From: Benincasa hispida
Taxonomy: Eukaryota; Streptophyta; Magnoliopsida; Cucurbitales; Cucurbitaceae
Assembly (NCBI RefSeq): GCF_009727055.1
Contig: NC_052354.1
Span: 36,530,954 to 36,594,953 of the forward strand
Direction: 5' to 3'
Length of the DNA: 64,000 bases
Below, in pieces: positions 10,760 to 21,139 of this stretch. The position numbers and the translations under genes are program-made. Position 1 is the stretch's first letter. Every line of letters begins with the position of its first letter. The notes under the pieces were generated by a model. The model did not search any database, was not told the DNA's origin, and was given only the letters and a program-made list of their open reading frames with translations.

Positions 10760-12187
10760 TATTGGGTTTTATGTCCTAAAACTCGTGATATGTAAACAAT
10801 GGAGCTTATTTTGATAATTCAATAAAGGTGTTATTAAATAGATCTATTGCTTGAATAGAAATCCAATAAACCTAAAAGTCCCTTGACTATTAGATGAGTA
10901 CTTGAACTTTAAGTGGAGACATAAAGGTGGATCCAGTTCGAGTAAATAGTCAAAATGATCTACAGTACATGGATAAGGTTGAGTACCTTATTCTGGTAAC
11001 ACTATTGGATACGGTATGCTCTATAGTTTTTACAAAGAGTTGTAAAGTGCTACAAACGAAGTGATTCTAATTCGTTCATGTTGGACATGAGGAGTGGGGG
11101 TGTCCTTGTGCAAAAGAGTTTGTACAAGATCAGACCACGAAATGAGTCACTCTTACTTTATAACGTTGTTTACTGTTTAAGACTGACTATTTCAAAGCCA
11201 TGATCTAGGTAACTTGACCTTAATCCTGAGCTAACTATGAACTCCTGTTTATCTGGGATTGCCCTTAGATTTGTATAGGTGAGAGTTGGCTTAACAGCGC
11301 CGACTCAATATGACTGCCATTTTAGGGGTGAGATTGGATAGATAACAGGGTGCAAGAGGGAATTCACTCCTACCCACTTTAAGGATAGTAGAGAAGTTGT
11401 TCCCTTAAGTGCTGATTCTGAGGCTTGAACAAGGGATCCCACCCTCTCATTTGGAATGAGAAGGACTCAGTTTTGTGATTGGATCATAAAACAATTGTTC
11501 ATTAAGGGATCAATGGGGGCTTAAGGAACAAGAGGTAATTTCGGGGGTAAAATAGAGATTTGACCCAGCCGTTATTACGAACAACCTGTGAAAGATTAAC
11601 TTACTAATCATGGTTATATCGAGTGGACATAATATATCTACAATGAGGGGAGTTCAACTATGGGCTTTAATGGAGTGACCCATTAATTAACGAATGGGGG
11701 TTAGATCGGTCTAATGAGTTTAGCCGATTAATCTCGAATCGTTGGAGCCCATGTTCTGTAGGTTCATGAGGTCCCCCTACTAGCTTGGAAATGGATAGCT
11801 CTACAGTAGCATGATAAGTTAATTTAAAATGTTCAAATTAGAATCAAAATAAATTGGAGAAAATATATTTAAATATGATTTAAATATATGAAGATGATTT
11901 AAATATATGAAGATGAATTTGTGTAAAAATTAATTTAATATTGATATTAAATTAATTAGAATTATTTAAATTGTTTAAATAATTATTTATTAATTTTATT
12001 GGAAAATTAATTTATGAAATTAATTTGTAAAATTAGTAAATTATTATTTTAGAAATAAAATATGATTTTAAATTCAAAATGGATTTTTGAAAATTAGAAA
12101 ATTACACAAAACTTGAAAAAATGGGTTTTTCATCTTCAACTAGCTTATTTGGAACTCACCTCCTCCTTTGTGTTACTCCAAGCATGA
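10760..12187 (+). repeat. LTR A of the recurrent copia LTR family, 3'-truncated
   Basis: It starts TATTGGGTTTTATGTCCTAA, a decayed form of the TGTTGGG(G)TTGATG start shared by the copies at 21851 and 35155 and, inverted, by those ending at 24737, 38449, 45229, 48578 and about 63390. Family landmarks follow in order: the ATAAGGTTGAGTACCTTAT box, GTAAAGTGCTACAAA, TGACCTTAATCCTGAG, and GGTTCATGAGGTCCCC. The start of the next element at 12188 cuts off its 3' end. Confidence 0.7.
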
Positions 12188-14534
12188 TGTCACACCCCGC
12201 CCTAGACTACCCTCTGAGCCTGAGAGAGGGGATGTGACTGCAGCAGTTATCAACCCTTTTATTGACACTTACTGCCTAATAACTCTTGCGGAAATAACTT
12301 TGATACCAATGAACAAATTCAACAATCAACTGATTAAGTAGGCCCATTTAATTACAACAATGTAACATTTATACAACTCCAAGACTTAATACAAATTTAC
12401 AAGAACAATTATAAAACCCTCCGGAAGTGTAACTGTGGCACGTGGCATACATTGACCTTAACAGCACCCTAGAACTCCTCACCTTTCGCTACCTAGGAAG
12501 AAAAACATTTGCAAACGGGATAAGCTTTAAAGCCCAGTGAGTGACCAAAAAACTGATTCTTATCAGAAGAACTACCCCACACTTGGCTACTTTTGCTCAG
12601 ATACCTTCTCAACTGTGTTCTTCAGTATCGAGCTACTCGGATACTTTCTCAATCGTCCTTCGGTATCGAGTTTCAAGTAAAACTAGTCATACAATGACTT
12701 TCTTTAATAAAACATAGAAAACATGTCTTTATCTAAAAGATCTTCCTTTAGCACATGGTTTCTTTAAAACATTGTAAATATTTTAGTCACTCACCTTGAT
12801 CGTTTAGGAACCTTTCTCTCTAGAAGTTCCTTTGGTCACCTCGGGCTCCCTTTTGAACCCTACGATCTAGATTCAACTTAATGCTCAGATTACTCATAGT
12901 TCTAGGCTTTATCTCGAGATACTTCCTTCTACAAATATGCTCTAAAATGTCTAGGAAGCATACTTTAAAATCTTAGGTCAGAACTCCTCGTGGTTTGGTC
13001 GGAATCTCAAAATCTTCAAGACTGGCCCAAGCTTACCCGACAGCCTGACCCTTCTGTATTTTTCTCAATTTCTAGCCCGATCCCTTAAAGCTTCTTCTCC
13101 GGCAGCCCTATCCTGAAAACTAGACTCTTCTAGCTTTCAGATGGCTTTGGAATCACTCCAAACACACGAGTATTCCGAGAGAACTCCTCATCCCAAATTG
13201 ATACTGTTTTCAGACTTTACTGTCTACTGCGTCCCCCTTGAAGCTTTATGATCAACACATGGATTTTGCTATCAACGCAATGTTTACTCAGCTTTCCCAC
13301 TCTTCTTAAATTTCTTTTGAATTGTGATCTGAAAAGAAGTCCTTGGCCCTATTTATAGGCATCCAAAAACTCTCCAAGGTCGACACCTTCTCATCCAAGT
13401 GTTTTCCTTAGCATCTGCCATTTCTAGCCTTCTCCACCTTCTGTTTGAGGTGTCTTCACCTCACACCATCAATGAAACTTTTGATCAACGTAATTTTAGG
13501 TGTCCTTTTCCTACATAGCTAACGCATAGGGCTCAATTTTGCATGTCTCCTCATGCACCCACCTCAAATCCTTATGGCTTAAGACTCCTTCCTAGCAAGA
13601 CACATGTCTGATGATATCCTCCATATGAGCTCATCCTTCATATGCGTCCACAAACACTTGGATGTTCAACGTATAGTATGCCATTAGCGCATAGTTGACC
13701 ATCAATGCATAGCAACCCTTGGCTCCACTTGGTTTTCAACTCACCACCATTGCATCTTCTACAACGAAACCCAACTCACTTAGTCACCGCAAGCCTTAAC
13801 CATCGCAAGAGCCAACCACCATCAATACATAGGATGGTCGCTCGTCCTCGACGCATAGGCACTTGGCATGGGCCCTTGGCACTGATGCACGGGATGACCG
13901 CATGGCTCCCTTTAGCGCATGTCTGGCCCCACATCCTCGCACACCCTTGCGTCCGCATGCCTTTGCACTGCCGACCCTCATGCCATCCCAACCTTCCAAT
14001 GCATCACTTTCAACTTTCTTCCTTCATCCGTATGAACGCATACCACCCTTCCAATGCATCCATCGCATCCATTTAGCCTTGCGTCCGCATGCCTTTGCAC
14101 TGCCGACCCTCATGCCATCCCAACCTTCCAATGCATCACTTTCAACTTTCTTCCTTCATCCGTATGGACGCATACCACCATTCTAACGCATCCATCACAT
14201 CAAACGCATCAAACGCATCCATCATTCAATGCATCCAACGCATCCAACAAGCCTATGCATTGGTCTAACCTCTAAGGCATGCGTCTCTCTTGACCCTGCT
14301 TCAACTTTTCCCTTTGCCCAAGTAATCTCTCCAAGATCTTATGGCCAACGCATAGCAATGCCTAGTCCAACACTTAGTCAATTTTTCATCAATTAAAGCT
14401 TACTCAAAGCTTCTCAAGGAAAATCTATTCAACACTTAGAAATTTCCTTCACTTCAACATAGGATTTAACTTTCACTTAGTTAACTTCCTTAACCACCAG
14501 CTTAAGTAGGAAAAATGGAAATCTAGGTTTCACA
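12188..14534 (-). repeat. LTR1 of the non-autonomous element
   Basis: It runs from TGTCACACCCCGCCC to GGTTTCACA on the plus strand (TG...CA). Most of it aligns by eye with 15060-16856 plus 20663-21139. It contains many GCATAG/ACGCAT words at 13650-14280 and a 132-bp tandem duplication at 13945-14180 that LTR2 lacks. Open frames over this region are repeat-derived and not genes. Confidence 0.75.
13945..14190. repeat. 132-bp tandem direct repeat inside LTR1
   Basis: The stretch beginning CCTTGCGTCCGCATGCC at 13945 begins again at 14077. The two units are almost identical for over 100 bp. LTR2 has a single unit (about 20730-20860). Confidence 0.8.
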
Positions 14535-14550
14535 TTTACTTCCCCCTTAA
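14535..14550 (-). other. Polypurine tract of the non-autonomous element
   Basis: The minus strand reads TTAAGGGGGAAGTAAA directly before the LTR start TGTGAAACC. This is where plus-strand DNA synthesis would be primed. Confidence 0.65.
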
Positions 14551-14930
14551 GAAAATTTTGTCCTCGAAATTTGCTCGAACTAACTCTGGTTTAAGGTTTC
14601 ACAACAACCACCGTTGTAACCTCTTATAACCTTGTCTATTACCATGCTTCCACTGCGCTACTCTGATATCAACCATCTAGCCATCTCTAAGCTAGATGTT
14701 GAACCAAACTATCTACAACATAATCATTTCAATCTCAAATGAGAATAACTTAAATTCATACTTACCTTTCTTGGTAAATCTTCAAGTAGCATTGTGAGTT
14801 CCAGCTCCGGTTGCCTGCTAGGTCATTCCACTTGAGCCATTCCTCTTAGTCTCACTTTGACTAATTCTTAGGTTTCTCTTTAAACCTTTATTCTACCACA
14901 ATTCCCTCTGGTTTTACCTCAAGTTTTCGA
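14551..14930 (-). other. Non-coding interior of the non-autonomous element
   Basis: About 380 bp without any recognisable gag or pol motif. Confidence 0.55.
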
Positions 14931-15060
14931 GAACTTATGCTTTGATACTAAACTAGTATTAACTAAATCTTCATCCTTCCCAGAAATTTATGCTTTGATA
15001 CTAAGCTGGTATATACTAATTCCTCAATTGTCCCAGAAACTTATGCTCTGATACCAAGCT
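14931..15060 (-). repeat. Threefold primer-site-like tandem repeat
   Basis: Units start at 14931, 14983 and 15036, a period of 52-53 bp. Each has GAA(A/C)TTATGCT(T/C)TGATAC(T/C)AA. On the minus strand the unit touching the LTR reads TTGGTATCAGAGC, the standard plant initiator-tRNA-Met primer site. The other two read TAGTATCAAAGC, degenerate versions of it. Confidence 0.7.
15045..15056 (-). other. Primer-binding site (tRNA-iMet type) of the non-autonomous element
   Basis: The minus strand reads TGGTATCAGAGC, four bases from the LTR end at 15060. This fixes the orientation of the element. Confidence 0.75.
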
Positions 15061-16856
15061 GTCACACCCTGCCCTAGACTACCCTCCGAGCTTGAGAAAG
15101 AGTGTGACTGTAGCAGTATCAAACCTTTTTGTTGACACTTACTGCCTAATAACTCTTGCGGAAATAACTCTGATACCAATGAACAAATTCAACAATCAAC
15201 TGATTAAGTAGGCCCATTTAGTTACAACAATGTAACGTTTGTACAACTCCAAGACTTAACAATAAATTTATAAGAATAATTGTAAAACCCTTCGAAAGTG
15301 TAACTGTGGCACGTGGCAGACCTTGACCTTAGTAGCACCTTGAAACTCATCACCTTTCACTACCTGGGAAGAAAAACATTTGAAAACGGGATGAGCTTTA
15401 AAACCCAGTGAGTGACCAGAAAACTGATTCTTATCAGAAGAACTACCCCACACTTAGGTACTTTTGCTCAGATACCTTCTCAACTATATCCTTTAGTATC
15501 GAGCAACTCGGATACCTTCTCAATCGTCCTTCGGTATCGAGTTTCAAGTAAAACTAGTCATACACTGACTTTCTTTAATAAAACATAGAAAACATGTCTT
15601 TATCTGAAAGATCTTTCTTTTGCACATGGTTTTTTTTAAAACATTGTAAAGATTTTAGTCAAACATTTTAGTCACTCACCTTAATCGTTTAGGAACCTTT
15701 CTCTCCAGAAGTTCCTTTGGTCACCTTGGGCTCCCTTTTGAACCCTACGATCTAGATTCAATTTAATGCTCAGATTACTTATAGTTCTAAGATTTATCTC
15801 GAGATACTTCCTTCTACAAATATGCTCTAAAATGTCTCAGGAAGCTTACCTCAAAATCTTAGCTTGGAACTTCTTGGTTTGGCCATAATCTCAAAATCTT
15901 CAAAACTGGCCCAAGCTTACCCAACAGCCTGACCCTTCTGTATTTTTCTCAATTTCTAGCCCGATCCCTTAGAGCTTCTTCTCTGACAGCCCTACCCTAA
16001 AAACTAGACTCTCCTAGCTTTCAGATGGCTTTGAAATCACTCCAAACGCATGAGTATTCTGGGAGAACTCCTCATCCCAAGGTGATACTGTTTCCAGACT
16101 TTACTGTCTACTGCGTCCCCCTTGAAGCTTTATGATCAACGCATGGATTTTGCTATCAACGCAATGTTTACTCAACTTTCCCACTCTTCTTAAATGTCTT
16201 TTGAATTTTGATCTAAAAAGAAGTCCTTTCCCTATTCATAGCCGTCCAAAAAACTCTCCAAGGTCGACACCTCCTCATCCAAGTGTTTTCCTTAGCGTCT
16301 GCCACTTCCAGCTTTTTTCACCTCCTGCTTGAGGTGTCTTCACCTCCCACCATCAACGCAACTTTTGATCAACACAACTTTAGGTGTCCTTCTCCTACAT
16401 AGCCAACGCATGGGGCTCAATTTTGCATGTCTTCTCATGCACCCACCTCAAATCCTTAAGGCTTAAGACTCCTTCCTAGCAAGACACATGTCTGATGACG
16501 TCCTCCATACGAGCTCATCCTTCATATACGTCCACAAACCCTTGGATTTTCAACGCATAGTATGCCATCAGTGCATAGTTGGCCATCAACGCATAGTCTA
16601 TAATCAACGCATAGCAACCCTTGGCTCCATTTGGTTTTCAACTCACCATCATTGGCTCTTCTACAACACAACCTAACTCACTTAGTCACCGCAAGCCTTA
16701 ACCATCGCAAGAGCCAACCACCATCAATGCATAGGATGGTCGCTCGTCCTCGATGCATACTTCGCTTGGCATCACCGCATGGCTCGCTCGTCATCGATGC
16801 ATAGGTCGCTCAGCATCACCGCATGGCTCGCTTGGCATCGACGCATAGGCGCTTGG
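15060..16856 (-). repeat. LTR2 of the non-autonomous element, left part
   Basis: It starts TGTCACACCCTGCCC on the plus strand and aligns by eye with LTR1. At 16735-16856 it holds about two and a half units of a roughly 50-bp tandem repeat built from CGCATGGCTCGCT and CATCGATGCATAGG. The chromovirus interrupts it at 16857, inside this array. Confidence 0.75.
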
Positions 16857-17352
16857 TGTCACAATCGCTCTTTCGGAAGCTTCTCTTAGCGATTGTGCGG
16901 CACTTGTTCCCGCTCACGAACAAGCCAGCCAACTCGATTACAGACTGCCGATGGCACACCGAGTGCCTCTTGCAACCTCCAATCCCGTTTGAGGGAAAAT
17001 GGTTTTAGAAAACGGGTTTAGAGAAAAGGTTTTCGTAAGAATTTGAGAGTGTGTATAAAGAAAGAAAGATTGTAGTAGACTAGAAAGCAATAAGCAACAA
17101 CAACGGCTTTATAGAGTACTACTCCGGGTATGAGGAAATGATGGTTAGTCTTATCCCCAATATGTGCATTCTGAACAAAAAGCCAACTGGCACCTTGCAT
17201 ATGCAAAAGGGCGAGTGGTCACTTACAATGAAAATGTAAAGAAAGCAAGCTAACTAAACTAATACAATACAGAACATGAAAATATGCTAGAAGGGGGTTG
17301 GATTGGGCATGCGGCCATGGGCAACAGGCCCTGGACAAGCATGACCGTTACA
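16857..17352 (-). repeat. 3' LTR of the chromovirus
   Basis: It runs from TGTCACAATCGCTC to GCATGACCGTTACA on the plus strand and pairs with 20164-20662. Confidence 0.88.
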
Positions 17353-17365
17353 TTCTCCCCCACTT
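17353..17365 (-). other. Polypurine tract of the chromovirus
   Basis: The minus strand reads AAGTGGGGGAGAA immediately before the LTR start TGTAACGG. Confidence 0.75.
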
Positions 17366-17393
17366 AATTGGTTGACGTCCCTGTCAACCGACC

Positions 17394-17880
17394 TTGTTAA
17401 AACCTGCGATGGCCGGAGCTGCATTCTTCAAAGTCTTCGCCCCTCTCCCAACTGATATCTTCGTCGGGGAGATTCTTTCCATTTCACTAAGAATCTTGTC
17501 AGTTCTCGCTGGTCTTCCACTACGGCGTGTACGTTACCCAAGATTTGTGCAACTTCTTTCTCAGCAAAACTCTTCGTCGTGACTGATGGGCCGCCTTAGC
17601 ATGTTTCGCTGTCCATCCTCGGGTTCGGGATGATAGGGCTTCAGGAGTTCACACCGATGACAGAATGAATCTTATCCATGGGGGTAACTGAACCCTATAT
17701 GAGGTTCTCCGGACCTTCTCAATTACCTCCACTGGACCTTATATTTCCTTACTAGCCATGGTCTCTCTGGCCTCTGTTAACGCACGAAACCGATGTCCCG
17801 GTCGTAGCTTGAATCAGGACCTTGTCCCCAGCTTGAAACTCCAGGGCCTCCTGCTTCTTACCCAGCCCATTTCTTCACTC
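17394..17880 (-). pseudogene. Integrase C-terminus and chromodomain of the chromovirus
   Basis: Near 17850-17800 the minus strand gives EALEFQAGDKVL, the SH3-like integrase C-terminal fold that follows the DDE core in gypsy elements. Near 17490-17430 it gives FLVKWKESP followed, after a one-base frame change, by EDISWERGEDFE. FLVKWK...W is the aromatic-cage part of a chromodomain, which directs integration to marked chromatin. Several stops and shifts separate these pieces, so no protein can be made from them as they stand. Confidence 0.7.
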
Positions 17881-18443
17881 TCCTTGATGCTCTTTCTAGG
17901 TAGGCGCGAGCTATCTCAGAGGTTTTGCTCCACTCTTTTTGTGAAGTTATGTGTCTGAGGAATTTTGCCTGCATAAGGGTGGTCCACAAGTGTGGCCTGA
18001 GTGGCTGTCTGTCGCGCACTTCGAGGGCCGCCTTTCCCATCGCAGAACTCTGCTGGCTATTGAAGCTAAGCTGAGCCATACTAACAACTCGTCTGGTTGT
18101 TTTCCGACGCCCAGCCAATTCGGGCGGGGCCATCTGACATGCCTTCCTGGCAGGCGGCTTTGCCCCTGGCAACAACTCAACCTCATGGTCAATCCCCCTT
18201 CGTGGGGTAGGGACTTGGCAAGCTTTTCGGCCCGACGTCCCGATACTCTTCCAAAGACAATAGATCGTCTTGGGGGATCTCTCTTTCAGTGGACTCAACC
18301 GATTCTACTGGGATGGTCATGAACGTGGGTTCGTCGTGGGCCGGGCCCCTCTTCAATTGGAGGCCGAGATCATTCTCACTCCATTTGGCCGCTTGATACT
18401 GGCTTGGACTACGGTCGGTGTAGATCCGGTAATGACTAAGCAT
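17858..18443 (-). pseudogene. Start of reverse transcriptase fused by deletion to integrase end
   Basis: The frame 18443-18189 carries the protease-to-reverse-transcriptase linker (EPTFMTIPVES, then LSLEEYRDVGPKSLP). The overlapping frame 18298-17858 begins the reverse transcriptase (IDHEVELLPGAKPPA... MAPPEL) and then switches, near 18090, to MAQLSFNSQQSSA and ARAYLERASRRVKKWA. Those last motifs belong well downstream of the integrase catalytic core. The YxDD active site, RNase H and DDE core are therefore absent. One internal deletion plus a frame change explains this. Confidence 0.75.
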
Positions 18444-18558
18444 TTGGCGAGGGCACTAGTATGACTTTATGTTCAGTAGGAATTCCATCCCCAGTACCAC
18501 AATCAAATCATCCATCTTGACAATCACGAAGTCGACGAGGCCTTCCAGTCTCCTAACT

Positions 18559-19299
18559 TTACCGGATTCTCTTCGCTATCCCCGAAATTGTAGGGCTGCG
18601 GAATTCAACAGCTTTCATCTTCCCTGCATCTCTTTCCCAATTCAAGTTCAGGCGGCGAGCTTCCGTTTCCGCCATGAAGTTATGGGTAGCCCCAGAGTCA
18701 ACCATAGTGGTTTTGGCCGATCTTTGGTTGACCCAAGCGTCCACATACATGAGACCTTTCTCTAGTGGCTCCGTCGCCTTTCCCATATTCTTCTGGAGTG
18801 CAGACAGAAATTTCAATGCCCCAATCCTGGGATTCTCAATTTCTGCCGCTGGCTCGGTTACCGTCTCCTCTAGTTCGGCCTCGTCTCCGGAGGTAGAGGC
18901 TAATGTGGCTTGAAAAGCATTGAACGCATTTGATTTTGGACATTCAGCGCCCTGGTTGCCCCTACATATGAAACAAGACAGGGGGCGATTGTAATTGTTA
19001 TGCTGTTGTGGCGGCCCCCGCCAGTTGTTTCTCGATCTCGGTTGGGATGATTTACGGTCCCCCCCCCCCGTGTTCTTGTCTCCTCCCCCAGGCCTGGGAG
19101 GACTGGAACGGCTGTTTCTGTTTTCCTCATTTGAGGTAGTTGATTGCTTCCTCACATCTTGTGAGTCAGTGCTAAGGTCGTATAGTCGTTCCGCTGCCGC
19201 ATAGGCAGAGGGGAGATTCTGTACTCTCTGTTCATATAGTTTTGCTGCCGCATAGCAAAAGACCTTGTCTTTTTTGGACATATCTCGTATGTCCAACAT
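18559..19299 (-). pseudogene. Gag C-terminus, zinc knuckle and aspartic protease of the chromovirus
   Basis: In this 246-residue frame, residues 1-45 are the end of the gag capsid domain (KLYEQRVQNL, SAYAAAERLYDL). Residues 50-105 are a low-complexity basic, arginine- and glycine-rich linker. Residues 109-120 are a zinc knuckle, CFICRGNQGAEC, that has lost its histidine and is too short to bind zinc normally. Residue D201 lies in VDSGATHNFM, the protease active site, which is intact. The frame is open but its gag start lies in other frames upstream, so no full polyprotein is encoded. Confidence 0.75.
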
Positions 19300-19422
19300 G
19301 AGTCCTGCAAACTGTTTTACGTAGTCCCTGATGTTACTTGTTTGCTTTAGCTCTCTGAGTTTCGTCGAGCCAAGATCTCAACATTTTCAGGGAAGAACTG
19401 CGAACGAAGTTCTTGTTTCAAT

Positions 19423-20117
19423 CTATCCCCAAGTATCAATAGTGCAACGTCCTTCCTGTATGTCTGTAAATCGTGATCTCCACCACAGTTTTGCATCTTC
19501 AACTAGATGCATCGTGGCTATTGTGACTTTCGATTCTTCAGTCACTGTGTTCGTCGCCTTGAAGTATTGCTCAAGGTCGAAGATAAATTTTCCAGGGCTT
19601 TCGCTTCTCGCACCCCACAGAAGGGTTTCGGTTCTGGGATTTTTAATTCGGCTTACTGCCACTCGCGCCAGGTGGGGCTTGGTTCCCACCGCTCGGATGG
19701 TGAGATCCACCCTAGCACTCACATCTGCTATCTCGGCTCTGACGACATCCAGGGCGATCGAAAGTCTTCAGATAGGTCGGTTACCATCTGAAGTATTGCT
19801 TTTTGGGAGCTGTCCAGCTTTCGACACGCTCCTCTATGTGGGCAACAGAACTCGAGGAGCTATCGCCTCGTTCAAAGTTGCCGGACCGTACTGTTTTGGT
19901 CTCGAGGTTCTCTACCCCGTCATCAATTCTCTGACGGGTAATCCGTCTAGGCGGCCTACCACCGCATCAATTCCATCGGCTTTTCTCGCGCAACTTCTTG
20001 TAGCCGAGTCTCAAGGAAACGAACATTATCTGGGACCTCTCTCAGGTAGAGCATTTGCTCTTCCATCTCTACCAATCTGTCCACATGGGACTTGTTCAGG
20101 TTCTTCGTCGCCGACAT
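19423..20117 (-). pseudogene. Gag N-terminal part of the chromovirus
   Basis: The gag start is the ATG complementary to 20115-20117 (MSATKNLNKS), followed by a short coiled-coil-like stretch EMEEQMLYLREVP. After frame changes, 19722-19423 gives the Retrotrans_gag capsid motif LEQYFKATN, then EDAKLWWRSR, with the conserved tryptophans of gypsy gag. It lies about 45 bp from the primer site, as expected. A 262-codon plus-strand open frame over the same bases is its antisense shadow. Confidence 0.7.
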
Positions 20118-20149
20118 GATCACTGACCTTCCCTCTATAAGCCAACCTA

Positions 20150-20161
20150 GCTCTGATACCA
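20150..20161 (-). other. Primer-binding site (tRNA-iMet type) of the chromovirus
   Basis: The minus strand reads TGGTATCAGAGC two bases inside the LTR border. Typical for chromoviruses. Confidence 0.8.
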
Positions 20162-20163
20162 AC

Positions 20164-20662
20164 TGTCACAATCGCTCTTTCGCGGAAGCTTCTCTTAGCG
20201 ATTGTGCGGTACTTGTTCCCGCTCACGAACAAGCCAGCCAACTCGATTACAGACTGCCGATGGCACACTGAGTGCTCTTGCAACCTCCAATCCCGTTTGA
20301 GGGAAAATGGTTTTAGAAAACGGGTTTAGAGAAAAGGTTTTCGTAAGAAGATTTGAGAGTGTGTATAAAGAAAGAAAGATTGTAGTAGACTAGAAAGCAA
20401 TAAGCAACACAACGGCTTATAAGAGTACTACTCCGGGTATGAGGAAATGATGGTTAGTCTTATCCCCATATAGTGCATTCTGAACAAAAAGCCAACTGGC
20501 ACCCTTGCATATGCAAAAGGGCGAGTGGTCACTTACAATGAAAATGTAAAAGAAGCAAGCTAACTAAACTAATACAATACAGGACATGAAAATATGCTAG
20601 AAGGGGGTTGGATTGGGCATGCGGCCATGGGCAACAGGCCCTGGACAAGCATGACCGTTACA
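20164..20662 (-). repeat. 5' LTR of the chromovirus
   Basis: Partner of 16857-17352. The differences include small indels such as CTTTCGCGGAAG against CTTTCGGAAG. Confidence 0.88.
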
Positions 20663-21139
20663 CTTGGCACCGACGCATGGGATGGCTGCATGGATCCCTC
20701 CAGCGCATGCCTGGCCCCGCATCCTCGCATACCCTTGCATCCGTATGCCCTTTGTACCGCCGACCCCCGTGCCATCCAACCTTCCAACGCACACTTTCAA
20801 CTTTCTTCCTTCAGCCGTATGGACACATACCACTCTTCTAACGCATCCATCGCATCCAACGCATCCAATGCATCCAACAAGCTATGCCCTAGTCTAACCT
20901 TTAAGGCATGCGTCACTCTTGACCCTACTTCAACTTTTCCCTTTGCCCAAGTAATCCCTCCAAGATCTTATGGCCAACGCATAGCAATGCCTAGTCCAAC
21001 ACTTAGTTAAATTTTCATCAATTAAAGCTTAACTCAAAGCTATTCAAGGAAAATCTATTCAACACTTAGAAATTTCCTTCACTTCAACATAGGATTTAAC
21101 TTTTACTTTGTTAATTTCTTTAACCACCTACTTAAGTAG
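20663..21139 (-). repeat. LTR2 of the non-autonomous element, right part, 3'-truncated
   Basis: The LTR continues from CTTGGCACCGACGCATGG and matches the end of LTR1 as far as CTTAAGTAG. LTR1 then has about 30 more bases to its CACA end; here the sequence switches to Tat-type gag. Confidence 0.75.

Larger units (their letters stand above)
16857..20662 (-). mobile_element. Chromovirus (Ty3/gypsy) deletion derivative with CTTGG target duplication
   Basis: It has two near-identical LTRs (16857-17352 and 20164-20662), with CTTGG directly before the first (16852-16856) and directly after the second (20663-20667). The interior on the minus strand runs primer site, gag, degenerate zinc knuckle, aspartic protease, the start of reverse transcriptase, integrase C-terminus, chromodomain, polypurine tract. 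Most of reverse transcriptase, all RNase H and the integrase catalytic core are missing. By eye the two LTRs differ at roughly a dozen sites, so this is the youngest well-delimited insertion in the window. The chromodomain and iMet primer site place it among chromoviruses. Confidence 0.88.
12188..21139 (-). mobile_element. Non-autonomous LTR element with 2.3 kb LTRs and a 525-bp interior
   Basis: Two LTRs (12188-14534 and 15060-21139, the second split by a chromovirus) surround only 525 bp. The polypurine tract is next to the left LTR and the primer site next to the right LTR, so the element reads on the minus strand. No gag or pol coding remains. This matches a LARD/TRIM-like parasite that depends on proteins made by a related element. 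The 3' tip of the right LTR is missing, so no target duplication can be checked. Solo LTR K at 41272 belongs to the same family. Confidence 0.7.

Noticed and set aside
13705..14275. Open frames of 73-123 codons in LTR1
   Set aside because: Repeat-derived, and LTR2 does not preserve them.
17951..18322. A 123-codon plus-strand open frame
   Set aside because: Antisense shadow of the reverse-transcriptase/integrase fusion region.
19331..20119. A 262-codon plus-strand open frame
   Set aside because: It is antisense to the chromovirus gag, which has recognisable motifs on the minus strand. The plus-strand translation has no domain.
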